Shown one piece after another: positions 1 through 9,996 of a stretch of 64,000 bases of DNA (position 1 is the stretch's first letter; each line of letters opens with the position of its first letter). The notes beneath the pieces were generated by a model that saw only the letters and a list, made by a program, of their open reading frames with translations, was not told the origin of the DNA and did no database searches. Where the stretch lies: NCBI GenBank assembly GCA_002391235.1, contig DGRX01000025.1, positions 1-64,000 on the forward strand. Reading direction: 5' to 3'. The translations under genes and the position numbers were made by a program. This DNA is from Treponema sp. UBA4377 (lineage in GTDB: Bacteria > Spirochaetota > Spirochaetia > Treponematales > Treponemataceae).

Positions 1-1
1 T

Positions 2-3000
2 ATGGAAAAATGTTGTTTAAAAAAGACTGCTGGGCTTGTCGGCGGCGGGTTTATGGCCGCGCTCTTCGCGCTTCTCTCTTTTGCGCTATTTTCTTGCTCA
101 AACATGTCGGGAGGAGGCTCGTCTTCCTCCAAAAACTCATATCCAGTTGTCCGCTTTGTGGCCAACATGCAAAGCGATTTGGCGGCCGCTCCCCAGGAAA
201 TATCAGGCCTTGTCTCCGCCAGCGCAGGAGATGCGGCGTTCTGCGACGACGGCATTTCCCGCTCGGCCATGCCGGACGTTGAAATCACCTTTGGAACAGA
301 CATCGGCGTAAAATACTATGTGGAGGCCGTCACTGGAACAAAGGGAACGGACTCTTACAAAAGGCATTTTGTCTCTGGAACTTCTTCCACGCTGGAACTG
401 CCCCTTGAATCAGGAAGAACTTGGAACGTGACTTGCGGAATAGGAGTGCTTAGGGCCATTTCTGCCCCAAGCGGCGGCGGAATGGAATACCACGTCCAAA
501 CAGTCTACATGTCCGACAACGACCCCAGCGTCACAATCAGCCCCGACAACCCTGTCTACACAAAGACATTCGGGCTAAAGCCGTCGACAGAAGGAAGCGG
601 AAAAGTCGATTTGACTTTTTACGTGGATTCTGAGACTGGCATAGACGACGCTAGTTGTCTTGTCGTTGAATGCGCCGACCTTAATATCGCCGAGGACTTT
701 ACGAAAGGTTATGGAAGTGGAAAAATTGTTTTTTCGACAGATCCCGGAAAAACCGTTCCAAGCGGATGCTACGAGTTTGTCATAAAATTTTTGAGCTCCA
801 GCGGCGTGTTGCTTTACGCCACAAGCCAAACCATAAACGTCTTTGACAACATGACCACAAACTCTTGGCGCGACGACGGAAGCGGCGCGTTTAAGACTGC
901 GACTGTGGAGGGAAAGAGCATTCTTGTTTTTACCGTTGACGACGCGCTCATAAAGCAATTTGTCGACACGACGATTTACGTAGGCAAAAACGAATATTCT
1001 TCCGACGACAGCGACGAAAACGCGGGAACGGCCTTCACTCCGCTTTCCAGCTTGAGAGCCGCCTTTAAGAAAATCGAGGCCGCCGCCGCAGCGGGAACGG
1101 TCGACAAGGACTACAACATTTATGTAAGCGGAACTCTTAGGGGAAACTATCTTATTGGGGACTCGGGCATTGAAGGAAAGGTCAAGTCAATCTCGATTAT
1201 GGGGCTGAAGGGCGCCAAGGCTCCCGACGTTTTGCTCGGCGCCTCAAGCGCCAACGCTCCTGTAATTACGATAAACACTACGGTTCCCATAAAGTTTAGG
1301 GACATCCAAATTACAGGCGGAACAGGATCTGAAGGCGGAGGAATCAACATAAAGAAGAATGGCGCCGACGTAACCCTTGAAAGCGGAGCCTTGGTGGGCG
1401 ACGATACGGAATCTTTGGCCACAAACGCTTCTGGAGGGCATGGAAACATCGCCTCTATCAACGGCGGCGGAATCTTCCTAAAGAACGGCAAGCTGCTTTT
1501 AAAAAGCGGCTCAAAGGTTTGCCGCAACTACGCCGGAGGTTCTGACAGTGACACATCTTCTGGCGGCGGCGGAATTTGCGTGAGGGGCGGCGAGGTTACG
1601 ATTCAACGCGGCGCGAAAGTCATGTACAACTGCACAGGCTGCCGCGGCGGCGGAATCTATCTTGTTGACGGCGACTCAGCAGACCAAGACATAACCTTAA
1701 ACATCAACGGCGGCGATATATGCAACAACGCGTCGGGCATTTTTGGCGGCGGCGTTTTTGTCGGAGCCGTTCGAACAGGAAAATCAAAAACAGTAAATTT
1801 TACTAGCGGAAAAATTTCTTACAACAAAAGCAAATGTCTTATCCCAGGCTATGGTCCAAACGGCGGCGCCGTTTTTATGGACGGCGGCCGCTTTTGCATG
1901 ACAGGCGGAGAGGTTTGTGAAAACGTCGGGGGCTTTAACGACACAGACAAGGCGATTACCGGCGGAATACATTTTTTGGGCCACAAAGTGAGCGAAGGTT
2001 TTGAGCCTAGCCAACTTGAGCTAAGGGGTGGAGAAATAAAGGGCAACTATCCGCGCGCTGTCGCGATGGTTGGAGACGCTGAAAAAGCTTTTTACCTTGG
2101 CGGCTCGGTTTTGATTCCAAACAGCGCGAAGGTGGACGGCGTTGACAAAACCGGCGCCAACATGAACGACATTTTCTTGGATAAAAGCGACTCCGTCCAG
2201 ACAAAAATCTCTTTGACAAGAGAGCTTAGCAAGCACAGCAAAGACAATCCGATCGCGCTTACTGTTGACAGCGGCACGGCCAAGCGCGGCGCGGTTCTTG
2301 TAGAGGCCAGCGGCCTTTCCAGCCTGAAAAACAGCAAGGACTGTTTTGTTCTTACAGGCGACGACTGGGAACTAAAGCTTTCTTCTGACAAAAAGACGCT
2401 TACCCTTGACAGCCCGATTTGGGTGGCGGGAACTGGAGCCCAGCAATGCACTGGAAGTCCAAGCGAGGCCGGCCCGGGAACAAAGTCCCATCCTTACGAC
2501 ACAATCGAACACGCTTGCAACGCTATGACTGATTCAAGCGTGGAATACACGATTTTAATTGACGGAACGCTGACGGCCAAGCAATTCTTCAAATCATGCT
2601 TCGCGGCTTCAATAAGCATTGAGGGCGCCAACGGCCTTTATCCGGCGGGCCACGAAAAAGCCGGAGAGCCTATGGACGCGATTGACGGAAGCGGCATTGC
2701 GAACAACCAAAAAGATTACATGCTTTATATTGGCCGGGCCTTTGACATTACGATTAAAAACCTAAAAATTACAGGCGGAGACCGCAGCGGGAAAAGGAAT
2801 GAAGGCAATATCGAAGGAGGCGGAATATTCCTTAATTCGGGCAAGACTCTTACGCTTTCTAGCGGAACTTTGATCACCAAAAACAAGGCTGGCCACGGCG
2901 GCGGCGTCTATGTGCAAGACTCCACGCTTGTGATTGAAGACGGCGCCAAGATCACTAAGAACACAGCGAATGGAGGAGGAGCTGTCTATAATTTTGGCGG

Positions 3001-6000
3001 CGGCGTTTATTTGAAAAAAAATAACGGCAAACCCGTCTTAAAGATGTCCGGAGGCGAAATCAGCGGAAACAGCGCCAGAAAAGGCGGCGGCGTTTGCCTT
3101 TATTACGCTTCTTTCTTTATGTACGGCAACGCTATTATAGGAGCGGATTTGCCCGAAGGCCAGGTTGGCAGTTCTGACACCGACAAGGGCTGCAACACGG
3201 CTAACTGTGGAGGCGGAATTTATCTAGAAGGAAGCGATGTATATCTTGGCTACGAAGACGCCAGCGAAGACGGCAGCCCTAAAACGCCGCATAAGCTTGA
3301 AAAGGGAGTTATAGGAAACTATTCTTATGGAATATCCGACACAGCCACAACATATGGCGGAGGCGGCATTTATTGGAGCTACAATAGTAACGGGAAAGCA
3401 AGAATATACATGGCGTCCGGCCAGATAGCAAAAAACACCGCGGAACAAAAAGGCGGCGCGATTTACTATGATAGTGGCAGTAACACTACCAGTACGCTGA
3501 CAATCGGCGGCGACGCGTCTATTCCCGCTTTGGCCGGCGCGAACGATGTCTGTTTATTGTCTCCTGCCACTCTTGCCGGCGCGCTGACAAAGCATGGCGC
3601 GTCAAATCCTATAACGATAACGCCCGAGGGGGGCAAAATGACCCATGGCGCCATAGTCTTTAAAACAGACCCGGAGCGCGTTCTTACCAGCGACGACTTA
3701 AAATGCTTTAAGCTTTCGGCAGAGAAGGAGGCTGCCGGCCTGGATTTGACGCTTTCTTCCAACAACAAGAGCATAAAGCTTGACAAGCCGATTTACGTAA
3801 AGCAGGGTGGAACCCCCTCTGGCTCCGGAACGGCGGACGGCTCAAAGACCAAGCCTTACGCCAGCGTCCAAGCGGCTACCGCGGGCATAAACAATGAAAG
3901 CCTTGATTATACGATTAAAATTGACGCGTGTGAAGAGCCTCTGACCGGCGGTCAATACATTGCCAGCGACGCGAAAGCCAATTCCATTTTGGTTATCGGA
4001 GCCAACGGCCTTTATCCCGCCGGCCATGAAAAAGCGGGCCAGCCCAAGGATTGCATTCAAGGCGGCACTTTCTCCTCATCGGCGGCGAATGTAAAGAACC
4101 TCAAAATTCAAAACTTAAAGATTACGGGCCATGTCTTTACTAGCGCGACGGGCGGTAAAGGCGGCGGCGTGTATTCATCCGGCAATACAACGCTTACTCT
4201 TTGCGCTGGAACTCTTGTCACGGAAAACAAGGCTAACACCGGTGGCGGAGTTTACAAAAAAGGCGGAACCCTTGTAATAGAAAGCGGAGCTGTCATAAAA
4301 GGAAATTCCGCCGTGACAGAAGGTTACAACGAAGCTTGGGGCTCCGCTGAAAATAAGAAAATTGGTTTTGGCGGCGGAATTTATTTGGATGAAGAAACCT
4401 CTCTTGTAATGAGCGGCGGAACGATATGCTCCAATTATGCCGAAAACAAAGGCGGCGGCATGTATGTGGAAAGCATAAACCAAAATTCCGGCGTGTTTAT
4501 TTACGGAGACGCGGTTATCGGCGGCATTCCTTCGACTCCGACTTATCCTTTGACAGAGTCCAACGCTCTTGCAGCTGGCGGAAATTCCGCTCCTCAAGGA
4601 GGCGGAATATACATGATGACCGGTGTGTCAGGCAAGGCTAGATTATATCTTGGCTACAGCCAAGCGGAAAATGACAGCTACGGCACGCCAAAGACACCGA
4701 CAGTCTCCGACGCGTTTACAGGCCGCATAAGCGGAAACTATGCCTCAAGCAAAGGCGGCGGCATTTATTTGGATTACGCCAAGCTTTACTACAATTCTGG
4801 AGAGATTTCATATAACAACTCCTACCAAGGCGCGGGCATACACTCTTACTGCGGAAATGTCAAAATGTCCGGCGGAACGATAGCGAATAACTGCGCGAAT
4901 GTTTCAAACGTCTGGGGGTATGGCGGCGCTGTTTACAGTTACGGAGACTTTACGCTTACGTCAAATCCCTGTACGGCTTATATTCCCTACGGCATAAATG
5001 ATAGTGTCGGAAGGGGCAAAAACGACTTTTATCTCTATAATTCCTCAAAAACGATAAAGATTGACGAGGGTGCTCTTCTTACTATGGCTTCGCCAATTGC
5101 CACAATATACGTTGACACTTACTCGCGAGGCCGCGCGATCTTGTCCGGATTGTCCGGAAGCAACTTGGATTATTGGTGCGAACATTTTGCCCTTACCAAC
5201 GACGAATGGGCGATTGGCGGCGAAGGAAAGATCGTTTCCGCCTTGCCGCTTACAGTAACCTACGACCTTAACATTACGGACGCAAAGGCCGCTCCGGCCG
5301 CAAGCGCCTTTAGCCTCGTGGACGCTCTTTTTGAATCCTCCGCTGATAACCATGCCGTAATCGACGAAGATAACTTGTTCATTACGAATATCTTAAAGCC
5401 TTCTTACGACGGCTTTGTCGGAACGGGCGATAAGATTTTCAAATTTGCCGGTTGGGACGCAAACAACGACGGAACGGCGGACATCACCATAGATCCTGAC
5501 GCGACAAGCTTCTACTACCCCGACAATTTCCTTGACTACGTTGCCGCAACCGCTCACGCCATAACATTAAAGGCCGTTTGGACTGAGGACACGTCTCCAA
5601 GCGACGATACTCTTGAGGCGGTTTACAGCAATATTACTTACAACAGCTATTACTACAACGACCACGACGAATTCAAGCTTTACACCGCGGAGCAAGCGAA
5701 GCAAGTGTTCAGCGATCTTAGGGGAAAATACTTTGCGGAACGAAATATTAGCACTGGAGCTGTAACAGCCGGCACTGAAAAAACGATCACGCTGATGTCC
5801 GACATAGACTTGGGCTCCATGGCTCCAAGCTGCGAAATATTCTGCGGCATTTTGGACGGAAACGGCCACACATTGACGGCAAGCATTTCTAAAAACAATT
5901 CGGGTAATGGATGCGGTCTTTTCCAAGCGAATCACGGAACTGTAAAAAATCTTACGCTTGCAGGAACTATAACCGCTTCAGGTTCGGTTCATTTTGTCGG

Positions 6001-6388
6001 CGGCATTTGCGGCAGCAATAACGGAACGATAGATAATTGTACGGTCACTGCGACTGTGAAAGCCACAAGTTATTCTAGCACTGATCCGGACGCAAGCGTT
6101 GGCGGAATAGCTGGAAAATCGTTTAAACCTGTTACAAACTGTACCTTTAGCGGAACGCTCGAAGGCGGCGGAAAGCGTGCTGTCGGCGGAGTGGTAGGGT
6201 ATGCTATAAGCGGTTCCGTAACTGGCAACAAAGTTGCCTCAAGCGCTACGATAAAGTACACAGGAACTGACACAACAGGCGCAAGCATTGGTCCGATTAT
6301 TGGAAAGGGCGACGCTTCCGGCAACACAGTTGAATCCGGCGCGACTATTGATGGCGGCGTCCTTGAGGCTAATGCAATTGGATATTAG
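2..6388 (+). CDS. Large beta-helix repeat surface lipoprotein
   Basis: Predicted exported lipoprotein of 2,128 residues. The N-terminus is a basic, hydrophobic signal ending in a lipobox (L29-F-S-C32), followed by a Ser/Gly-rich linker. Three modules start near residues 325, 806 and 1264 with I-[YW]-V, an Asp-rich stretch and a 'GANGLYPAGHEKAG' block in the second and third. Each then runs into a right-handed beta-helix with many GGG[IV][YF] turns, as in pectate-lyase-like and polymorphic outer-membrane repeat proteins. After about residue 1750 comes a segment like an InlB B-repeat (ending 'FAGWDANNDG'), and the last ~200 residues carry GLUG-like repeats (VGGIAG/GGICG). No catalytic motif was recognised. 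A surface adhesin or glycan-binding role is inferred only from architecture. The start is two bases from the window edge, so the promoter and any upstream start are not visible. Confidence 0.8.
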   Translation: MEKCCLKKTAGLVGGGFMAALFALLSFALFSCSNMSGGGSSSSKNSYPVVRFVANMQSDLAAAPQEISGLVSASAGDAAFCDDGISRSAMPDVEITFGTDIGVKYYVEAVTGTKGTDSYKRHFVSGTSSTLELPLESGRTWNVTCGIGVLRAISAPSGGGMEYHVQTVYMSDNDPSVTISPDNPVYTKTFGLKPSTEGSGKVDLTFYVDSETGIDDASCLVVECADLNIAEDFTKGYGSGKIVFSTDPGKTVPSGCYEFVIKFLSSSGVLLYATSQTINVFDNMTTNSWRDDGSGAFKTATVEGKSILVFTVDDALIKQFVDTTIYVGKNEYSSDDSDENAGTAFTPLSSLRAAFKKIEAAAAAGTVDKDYNIYVSGTLRGNYLIGDSGIEGKVKSISIMGLKGAKAPDVLLGASSANAPVITINTTVPIKFRDIQITGGTGSEGGGINIKKNGADVTLESGALVGDDTESLATNASGGHGNIASINGGGIFLKNGKLLLKSGSKVCRNYAGGSDSDTSSGGGGICVRGGEVTIQRGAKVMYNCTGCRGGGIYLVDGDSADQDITLNINGGDICNNASGIFGGGVFVGAVRTGKSKTVNFTSGKISYNKSKCLIPGYGPNGGAVFMDGGRFCMTGGEVCENVGGFNDTDKAITGGIHFLGHKVSEGFEPSQLELRGGEIKGNYPRAVAMVGDAEKAFYLGGSVLIPNSAKVDGVDKTGANMNDIFLDKSDSVQTKISLTRELSKHSKDNPIALTVDSGTAKRGAVLVEASGLSSLKNSKDCFVLTGDDWELKLSSDKKTLTLDSPIWVAGTGAQQCTGSPSEAGPGTKSHPYDTIEHACNAMTDSSVEYTILIDGTLTAKQFFKSCFAASISIEGANGLYPAGHEKAGEPMDAIDGSGIANNQKDYMLYIGRAFDITIKNLKITGGDRSGKRNEGNIEGGGIFLNSGKTLTLSSGTLITKNKAGHGGGVYVQDSTLVIEDGAKITKNTANGGGAVYNFGGGVYLKKNNGKPVLKMSGGEISGNSARKGGGVCLYYASFFMYGNAIIGADLPEGQVGSSDTDKGCNTANCGGGIYLEGSDVYLGYEDASEDGSPKTPHKLEKGVIGNYSYGISDTATTYGGGGIYWSYNSNGKARIYMASGQIAKNTAEQKGGAIYYDSGSNTTSTLTIGGDASIPALAGANDVCLLSPATLAGALTKHGASNPITITPEGGKMTHGAIVFKTDPERVLTSDDLKCFKLSAEKEAAGLDLTLSSNNKSIKLDKPIYVKQGGTPSGSGTADGSKTKPYASVQAATAGINNESLDYTIKIDACEEPLTGGQYIASDAKANSILVIGANGLYPAGHEKAGQPKDCIQGGTFSSSAANVKNLKIQNLKITGHVFTSATGGKGGGVYSSGNTTLTLCAGTLVTENKANTGGGVYKKGGTLVIESGAVIKGNSAVTEGYNEAWGSAENKKIGFGGGIYLDEETSLVMSGGTICSNYAENKGGGMYVESINQNSGVFIYGDAVIGGIPSTPTYPLTESNALAAGGNSAPQGGGIYMMTGVSGKARLYLGYSQAENDSYGTPKTPTVSDAFTGRISGNYASSKGGGIYLDYAKLYYNSGEISYNNSYQGAGIHSYCGNVKMSGGTIANNCANVSNVWGYGGAVYSYGDFTLTSNPCTAYIPYGINDSVGRGKNDFYLYNSSKTIKIDEGALLTMASPIATIYVDTYSRGRAILSGLSGSNLDYWCEHFALTNDEWAIGGEGKIVSALPLTVTYDLNITDAKAAPAASAFSLVDALFESSADNHAVIDEDNLFITNILKPSYDGFVGTGDKIFKFAGWDANNDGTADITIDPDATSFYYPDNFLDYVAATAHAITLKAVWTEDTSPSDDTLEAVYSNITYNSYYYNDHDEFKLYTAEQAKQVFSDLRGKYFAERNISTGAVTAGTEKTITLMSDIDLGSMAPSCEIFCGILDGNGHTLTASISKNNSGNGCGLFQANHGTVKNLTLAGTITASGSVHFVGGICGSNNGTIDNCTVTATVKATSYSSTDPDASVGGIAGKSFKPVTNCTFSGTLEGGGKRAVGGVVGYAISGSVTGNKVASSATIKYTGTDTTGASIGPIIGKGDASGNTVESGATIDGGVLEANAIGY

Positions 6389-6411
6389 ACGGAGCGCGGC
6401 TCGGGCGGCCG

Positions 6412-7245
6412 CTAGTTGGCTGGGGCGGGCTGGGCGAATTCTTTCTGCAGCTTAAGAACCTGTTCTAGCGGCAAGCCTACCGCATGCGCGATTTGTTCTG
6501 GATTTCCAAGATTCATTTTTAGGAGGTTCTGCGCATTCTCCACGGCTTTTTCTTGCGCGCCTTTTCTTTCTCCGATTTTCATCATGTCTCTGTCGTGCAA
6601 ATTCATGGCTAAGTATTCCCTCTTGAATTTTTCGTTAGCCCGCGCTTTGACCACAAAATCTTCCAACTGTTTTGCAAATGGATCTTCGCCTGGCTCGTTC
6701 GTTTGAATGAAGCGCAACAAGGCTCGGACTTTTGGGTCTTCGGCCTTTTCGTATGCGCTTGCATTATACACGACTTTTAGGCATTTGTCATCCAAATTCA
6801 CCGAAGAATTTTCCTCGCACACATTGCGAAAGGTGTAGCGGTAAAGGCCGTGCGGCTCATTCTTTTCGTTGAGGAACGGGTCGAATTTGCAGATGAACAA
6901 GATGTAACTGTCCTTAAGTTCGGAATAATCCTCGCCCTTCATCAAAGAGTCGATGTCAACCATCGACTGGTAGTAGCGCGTGCGCTTGCCTAATGCGTCC
7001 ATCTCGTAGGTTTGCAACTCCACGTCGATAATTTTATCAACGTCCTTTAGGTAAACGTCAAGTCGCACGCCTTTAGTCGCGTAGTAAGGCGCTATTTTCT
7101 TTTCAAGTTTTGGATACTTTACGCCTTTGACGCGTACGCCCAAAAGCCGCTCCACCAACTCCGCGCTGGCTTCAGGATTCTTCATGACGGTCTGAAACAT
7201 TCCGTCATCCGCAAAGTTTAACTCTTCAAAAGGCTTTCTTGCCAT
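6412..7245 (-). CDS. Rpn family PD-(D/E)XK nuclease / putative transposase
   Basis: A 277-residue protein of the Rpn (recombination-promoting nuclease) family, often labelled PD-(D/E)XK nuclease family transposase. The N-terminal part holds the nuclease core: Asp63 in RLDVY, then Asp74 and the E76-x-Q78 of DVELQ, matching the D...ExQ variant of the motif. The C-terminal third is charged and helical, with a short helix-turn-like segment (residues ~245-270) typical of the family. The start has a good Shine-Dalgarno (AGGGAG) just upstream. In characterised relatives the protein is a Ca2+-stimulated DNA endonuclease that raises RecA-independent recombination. I see no terminal inverted repeats or target duplication around it, so it is a solitary gene rather than a complete insertion sequence. 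Confidence 0.88.
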   Translation of the reverse strand: MARKPFEELNFADDGMFQTVMKNPEASAELVERLLGVRVKGVKYPKLEKKIAPYYATKGVRLDVYLKDVDKIIDVELQTYEMDALGKRTRYYQSMVDIDSLMKGEDYSELKDSYILFICKFDPFLNEKNEPHGLYRYTFRNVCEENSSVNLDDKCLKVVYNASAYEKAEDPKVRALLRFIQTNEPGEDPFAKQLEDFVVKARANEKFKREYLAMNLHDRDMMKIGERKGAQEKAVENAQNLLKMNLGNPEQIAHAVGLPLEQVLKLQKEFAQPAPAN

Positions 7246-7388
7246 AATAAACTCCCTATATGCAATAATTGAAAAACGCGGCGCGTTTTCCTTATCTATA
7301 AGATATAAATAGTTGCGCGAATTTTCGTTTATTTTGGAAAAAATCGTAAAAAAATATTTTCCTTTCCGAGCGCAATCGAACGTTCCGC

Positions 7389-7417
7389 TTGAACTTTTGC
7401 AATAAAAACGCTAGAAT
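7389..7417 (+). promoter_or_regulatory. Sigma-70-type promoter of the bactofilin operon
   Basis: TTGAAC, 17-bp spacer, TAGAAT. The -10 box ends eight bases before the ATG at 7426 and no Shine-Dalgarno is present, so the transcript is probably leaderless or nearly so. Confidence 0.65.
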
Positions 7418-7425
7418 AACTTAAT

Positions 7426-7797
7426 ATGTATGACAACAAAGGCTGCGATTTAATCGATTACGAAGACTCGGACTTTAACACGATAATGGCCTCGGACATT
7501 TCGTTCACCGGAAAAATTCACTTCACCAAGCCCTTTATGATCAGGGGAAAAGTGAACGGCAGCATCTCGGCCGAAAGCGACTTGGTTGTCGACGAGGGCG
7601 CCGTTGTCAACGCCAACATTTCGGCGGAGCGCGTTTTGGTAAAGGGAACGGTAAAGGGAAACGTAAACGGCCGCGACTTGGTCTTTGTAACGTCAAGCGG
7701 CTCAATAACGGGAGACATCGCCTCGCGCCAAGTTGTCTTGGAGCCGGGAAGCCTTTTTAGCGGCCGATGCGCGATGGTAAAAGAAAATGAAGCGTAG
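7426..7797 (+). CDS. Bactofilin (polymer-forming cytoskeletal protein)
   Basis: A 123-residue bactofilin. The central ~90 residues are a short right-handed beta-helix of hydrophobic-Gly repeats (GKIHFTKPFMIRGKVNGSI, VVDEGAVVNANISAERVLV, KGTVKGNVNGRDLVFV), flanked by short polar tails, which is the usual size and layout. Bactofilins polymerise without nucleotide and scaffold cell-wall or shape-determining enzymes at the inner membrane; in spirochaetes they affect helical shape and motility. It is the first gene of an operon with a TPR protein (11-base overlap) and mtaB. The start at 7426 is set by a -10 box eight bases upstream. Confidence 0.9.
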   Translation: MYDNKGCDLIDYEDSDFNTIMASDISFTGKIHFTKPFMIRGKVNGSISAESDLVVDEGAVVNANISAERVLVKGTVKGNVNGRDLVFVTSSGSITGDIASRQVVLEPGSLFSGRCAMVKENEA

Positions 7798-8425
7798 TTT
7801 TTTTAAGCGCGTTTGCGCGTTTTTGTTTTTGGCGGCCTCAAGCCTTTCATTGTTCGCCCAGGGAAAGCGCGACGCCCTTGTTTTGTACAACAACAGAAAC
7901 TATAAGGAAGCGATTGAAGTTTGCGACGAAGAGATCAAGGCCGACCCGACCCATGTCGACTCTTACGTCGTTATGTGCTGGGCCTTGGTCGGAAACCGCG
8001 AGTACGCCCGCGCCGAGCAGGTGGCCTACGAGGGCTTAAAGCAAAGCCGCTACGACATGCGCTTGATAGAAGTCTTGGGCGAGGCCAAGTATTACTTGGG
8101 AAAAAATTCCGAGGCCTTAAAGCAGTTCCAGGAATACCTTTCGATCGCTCCCGACAGAACGGGAAGCCGCGTTGGAACGGCATACTATTACATGGGCGAG
8201 ATTTACATCCGCCAAACAAAATTCCAGCACGCCGACATCTCTCTTAGCGCCGCCGTGCGCAAGAATCCGCTCTCCGACTATTGGTGGACGCGGCTTGGCT
8301 ACGCGCGCGAGATGGCCGGAAACTACTACGAGGCGATGGCCGCCTACGAAGAGGCCCTTAAGCTGGACCCGCTAAAGGCCGACGCGATTAACGGAAAGGA
8401 CCGCGTCGCCGCCCATTTGAGATAA
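7787..8425 (+). CDS. Exported TPR-repeat protein
   Basis: A 212-residue protein with an N-terminal signal peptide (KRSFFKRVCAFLFLAASSLS, cleavage near FAQ-GK) followed by about five tetratricopeptide repeats from residue ~28 to the end. Typical positions are visible (YNNRNYKEAIEVCDEEIKAD, KYYLGKNSEALKQFQEYLSI, YYEAMAAYEEALKLDP). It probably acts as a periplasmic or membrane-attached scaffold; its partner is unknown. It overlaps the bactofilin by 11 bases and the next gene, mtaB, by one base, so the three are translationally linked. A shape or envelope role alongside bactofilin is inferred from context only. Confidence 0.85.
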   Translation: MKRSFFKRVCAFLFLAASSLSLFAQGKRDALVLYNNRNYKEAIEVCDEEIKADPTHVDSYVVMCWALVGNREYARAEQVAYEGLKQSRYDMRLIEVLGEAKYYLGKNSEALKQFQEYLSIAPDRTGSRVGTAYYYMGEIYIRQTKFQHADISLSAAVRKNPLSDYWWTRLGYAREMAGNYYEAMAAYEEALKLDPLKADAINGKDRVAAHLR

Positions 8426-9966
8426 TGGCCTTAAATAAAACCGTTCATTTTGAAACCCTTGGCTGCCGCTTGAACCAAATAGAAACGGAAGGGACGGCCG
8501 AATTTTTTTACGAGCGCGGCTGGTCTGTTCAAATGGCGTCCGCCGCCGCGCGCGACGCGGAAGATCCTTCGGTAGCTCTTTGCGTCCTTAACACTTGCGC
8601 CGTCACCGGCAAGGCCGAGCAAAAGGCGCGGCGGACAATCAATCTCTTGCTAAAAAAATTTCCGGCCGCCGCTTTGATAGTGACAGGCTGCTACGCCCAG
8701 CTTTCGCCAGAGCAAATCGCGGCGATGGACGAGCGCGCAGTCGTTCTTCCCGGAAAGGCAAAGAGCGCGCTTTCAAAAGTTCCTGAATTTTTGGAAGGCT
8801 TTCTTTTGGCCAAGCAAAACGCGCCGAAAGCCCTGAAAGCGGCGGGCCAAAAAACTTTCGCGCCGGAACTTTTGGCCGCGGCCCTGCGCGAATGTCTGCA
8901 AAGCCAAGACGCGGCGCATGAAAAAAATCTGTCGCAAGGCCAAAAGGCGCCGGGCCTTCTATCTCCGCCTTCCATCGGCGACTACGCCTCAGAGCCATTC
9001 GCGCTTAATCCAAAAACTTTTTTCGCGCACTCGCGCTCCTCGATAAAAATCCAGGACGGCTGCGACAATTGCTGCAGCTTTTGCGCGATCCACATCGCCC
9101 GCGGAAAAAGCGTCTCGATTCCGGCCTCCCTTGCGCTGGAAAGAGTCGTGGCCTTGGAAGAGGCGGGACAAAGCGAGGTCGTTTTAACCGGAGTCAACAT
9201 CGGCCAGTACAAGGGCGAATGGCAGGACGGAACGGTTGGAATCGCGGAGCTTTTGGAATTGATTTTGGAACGGACGCAAAAAATCGCGGTTCGTTTTTCA
9301 AGCATATACCCGGAGACCGTCACCGAGCGCTTTGCCGAAGTCATAAAAAATCCGCGCGTCCGGCCTCACTTTCATATTTCGGTGCAAAGCGGAAGCGACG
9401 AAATCCTTAAGCGCATGAACCGCCGCTACACGCGCCAAACTGTAATCCAAGCCTGCCGCCGCCTTAAAGAGGCCAAGCAAAATCCCTTCCTTGCCTGCGA
9501 CATCATTACGGGCTTTCCGGGCGAGACAGACGACGGCTTTGCCCAAACGCTTTCCTTGCTAAAAGAGGCGGGCTTTGTGAACGCCCACGCCTTTCCGTAT
9601 TCTCCGCGTCCCGGCACGGCGGCGGCAAACTTTACGCCAAAAATCCCGGAGCGGGTAAAGGACCAGCGCGTCGCCGCCCTAAACGAATGGTCGGCCCAGG
9701 CAAAAATCGCCTACATCAATTCCTTTGCGGGAACGGTTCGCCCGGCCATTTCCGAAAGCGTCCACGGTTTGGCCGCGAAAAACGTTCCGCAAGGAAAAAA
9801 GCTTTTGCGCGCCACCACCGACAACTTTATCCACTGCGAAATCCTTTTGGGCCAAGAGGCCGCTTCTCCCCAAGACGGCCAGCCCATAATGGTGAAAATT
9901 CTAGCCGCCAAAGAAGACGCCGTCCGCCAAGGCGCCGAATGGGAAGCGCTCGCCGAGCTTGCCTAA
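8425..9966 (+). CDS. mtaB: tRNA t6A37 methylthiotransferase MtaB
   Basis: Radical-SAM methylthiotransferase that converts t6A37 to ms2t6A in tRNAs decoding ANN codons. The N-terminal UPF0004 domain carries the three cluster cysteines (LGCRLNQ, LNTCAVT, TGCYAQ). The radical-SAM CxxxCxxC is at C213/C217/C220 (GCDNCCSFC), and 'HISVQSGSDEILKRMNRRYT' and 'CDIITGFPGE' follow as expected. At 513 residues it is longer than the usual ~430-450; the excess is an Ala/Gln/Lys-rich low-complexity insert at about residues 130-190 between the two catalytic domains. The ATG overlaps the stop of the TPR gene. The C-terminal TRAM-like part is present but divergent. Confidence 0.92.
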   Translation: MALNKTVHFETLGCRLNQIETEGTAEFFYERGWSVQMASAAARDAEDPSVALCVLNTCAVTGKAEQKARRTINLLLKKFPAAALIVTGCYAQLSPEQIAAMDERAVVLPGKAKSALSKVPEFLEGFLLAKQNAPKALKAAGQKTFAPELLAAALRECLQSQDAAHEKNLSQGQKAPGLLSPPSIGDYASEPFALNPKTFFAHSRSSIKIQDGCDNCCSFCAIHIARGKSVSIPASLALERVVALEEAGQSEVVLTGVNIGQYKGEWQDGTVGIAELLELILERTQKIAVRFSSIYPETVTERFAEVIKNPRVRPHFHISVQSGSDEILKRMNRRYTRQTVIQACRRLKEAKQNPFLACDIITGFPGETDDGFAQTLSLLKEAGFVNAHAFPYSPRPGTAAANFTPKIPERVKDQRVAALNEWSAQAKIAYINSFAGTVRPAISESVHGLAAKNVPQGKKLLRATTDNFIHCEILLGQEAASPQDGQPIMVKILAAKEDAVRQGAEWEALAELA

Positions 9967-9996
9967 AGCGCGCTATAAGTAAAACAAAACGCTCCC

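Noticed and set aside
575..5935. Several open frames antisense to the beta-helix lipoprotein
   Set aside because: They mirror the Gly/Ser repeats and have no independent start signals.
6400..7260. Insertion sequence around the Rpn gene
   Set aside because: No terminal inverted repeats, target duplication or second ORF; only the nuclease gene is supported.
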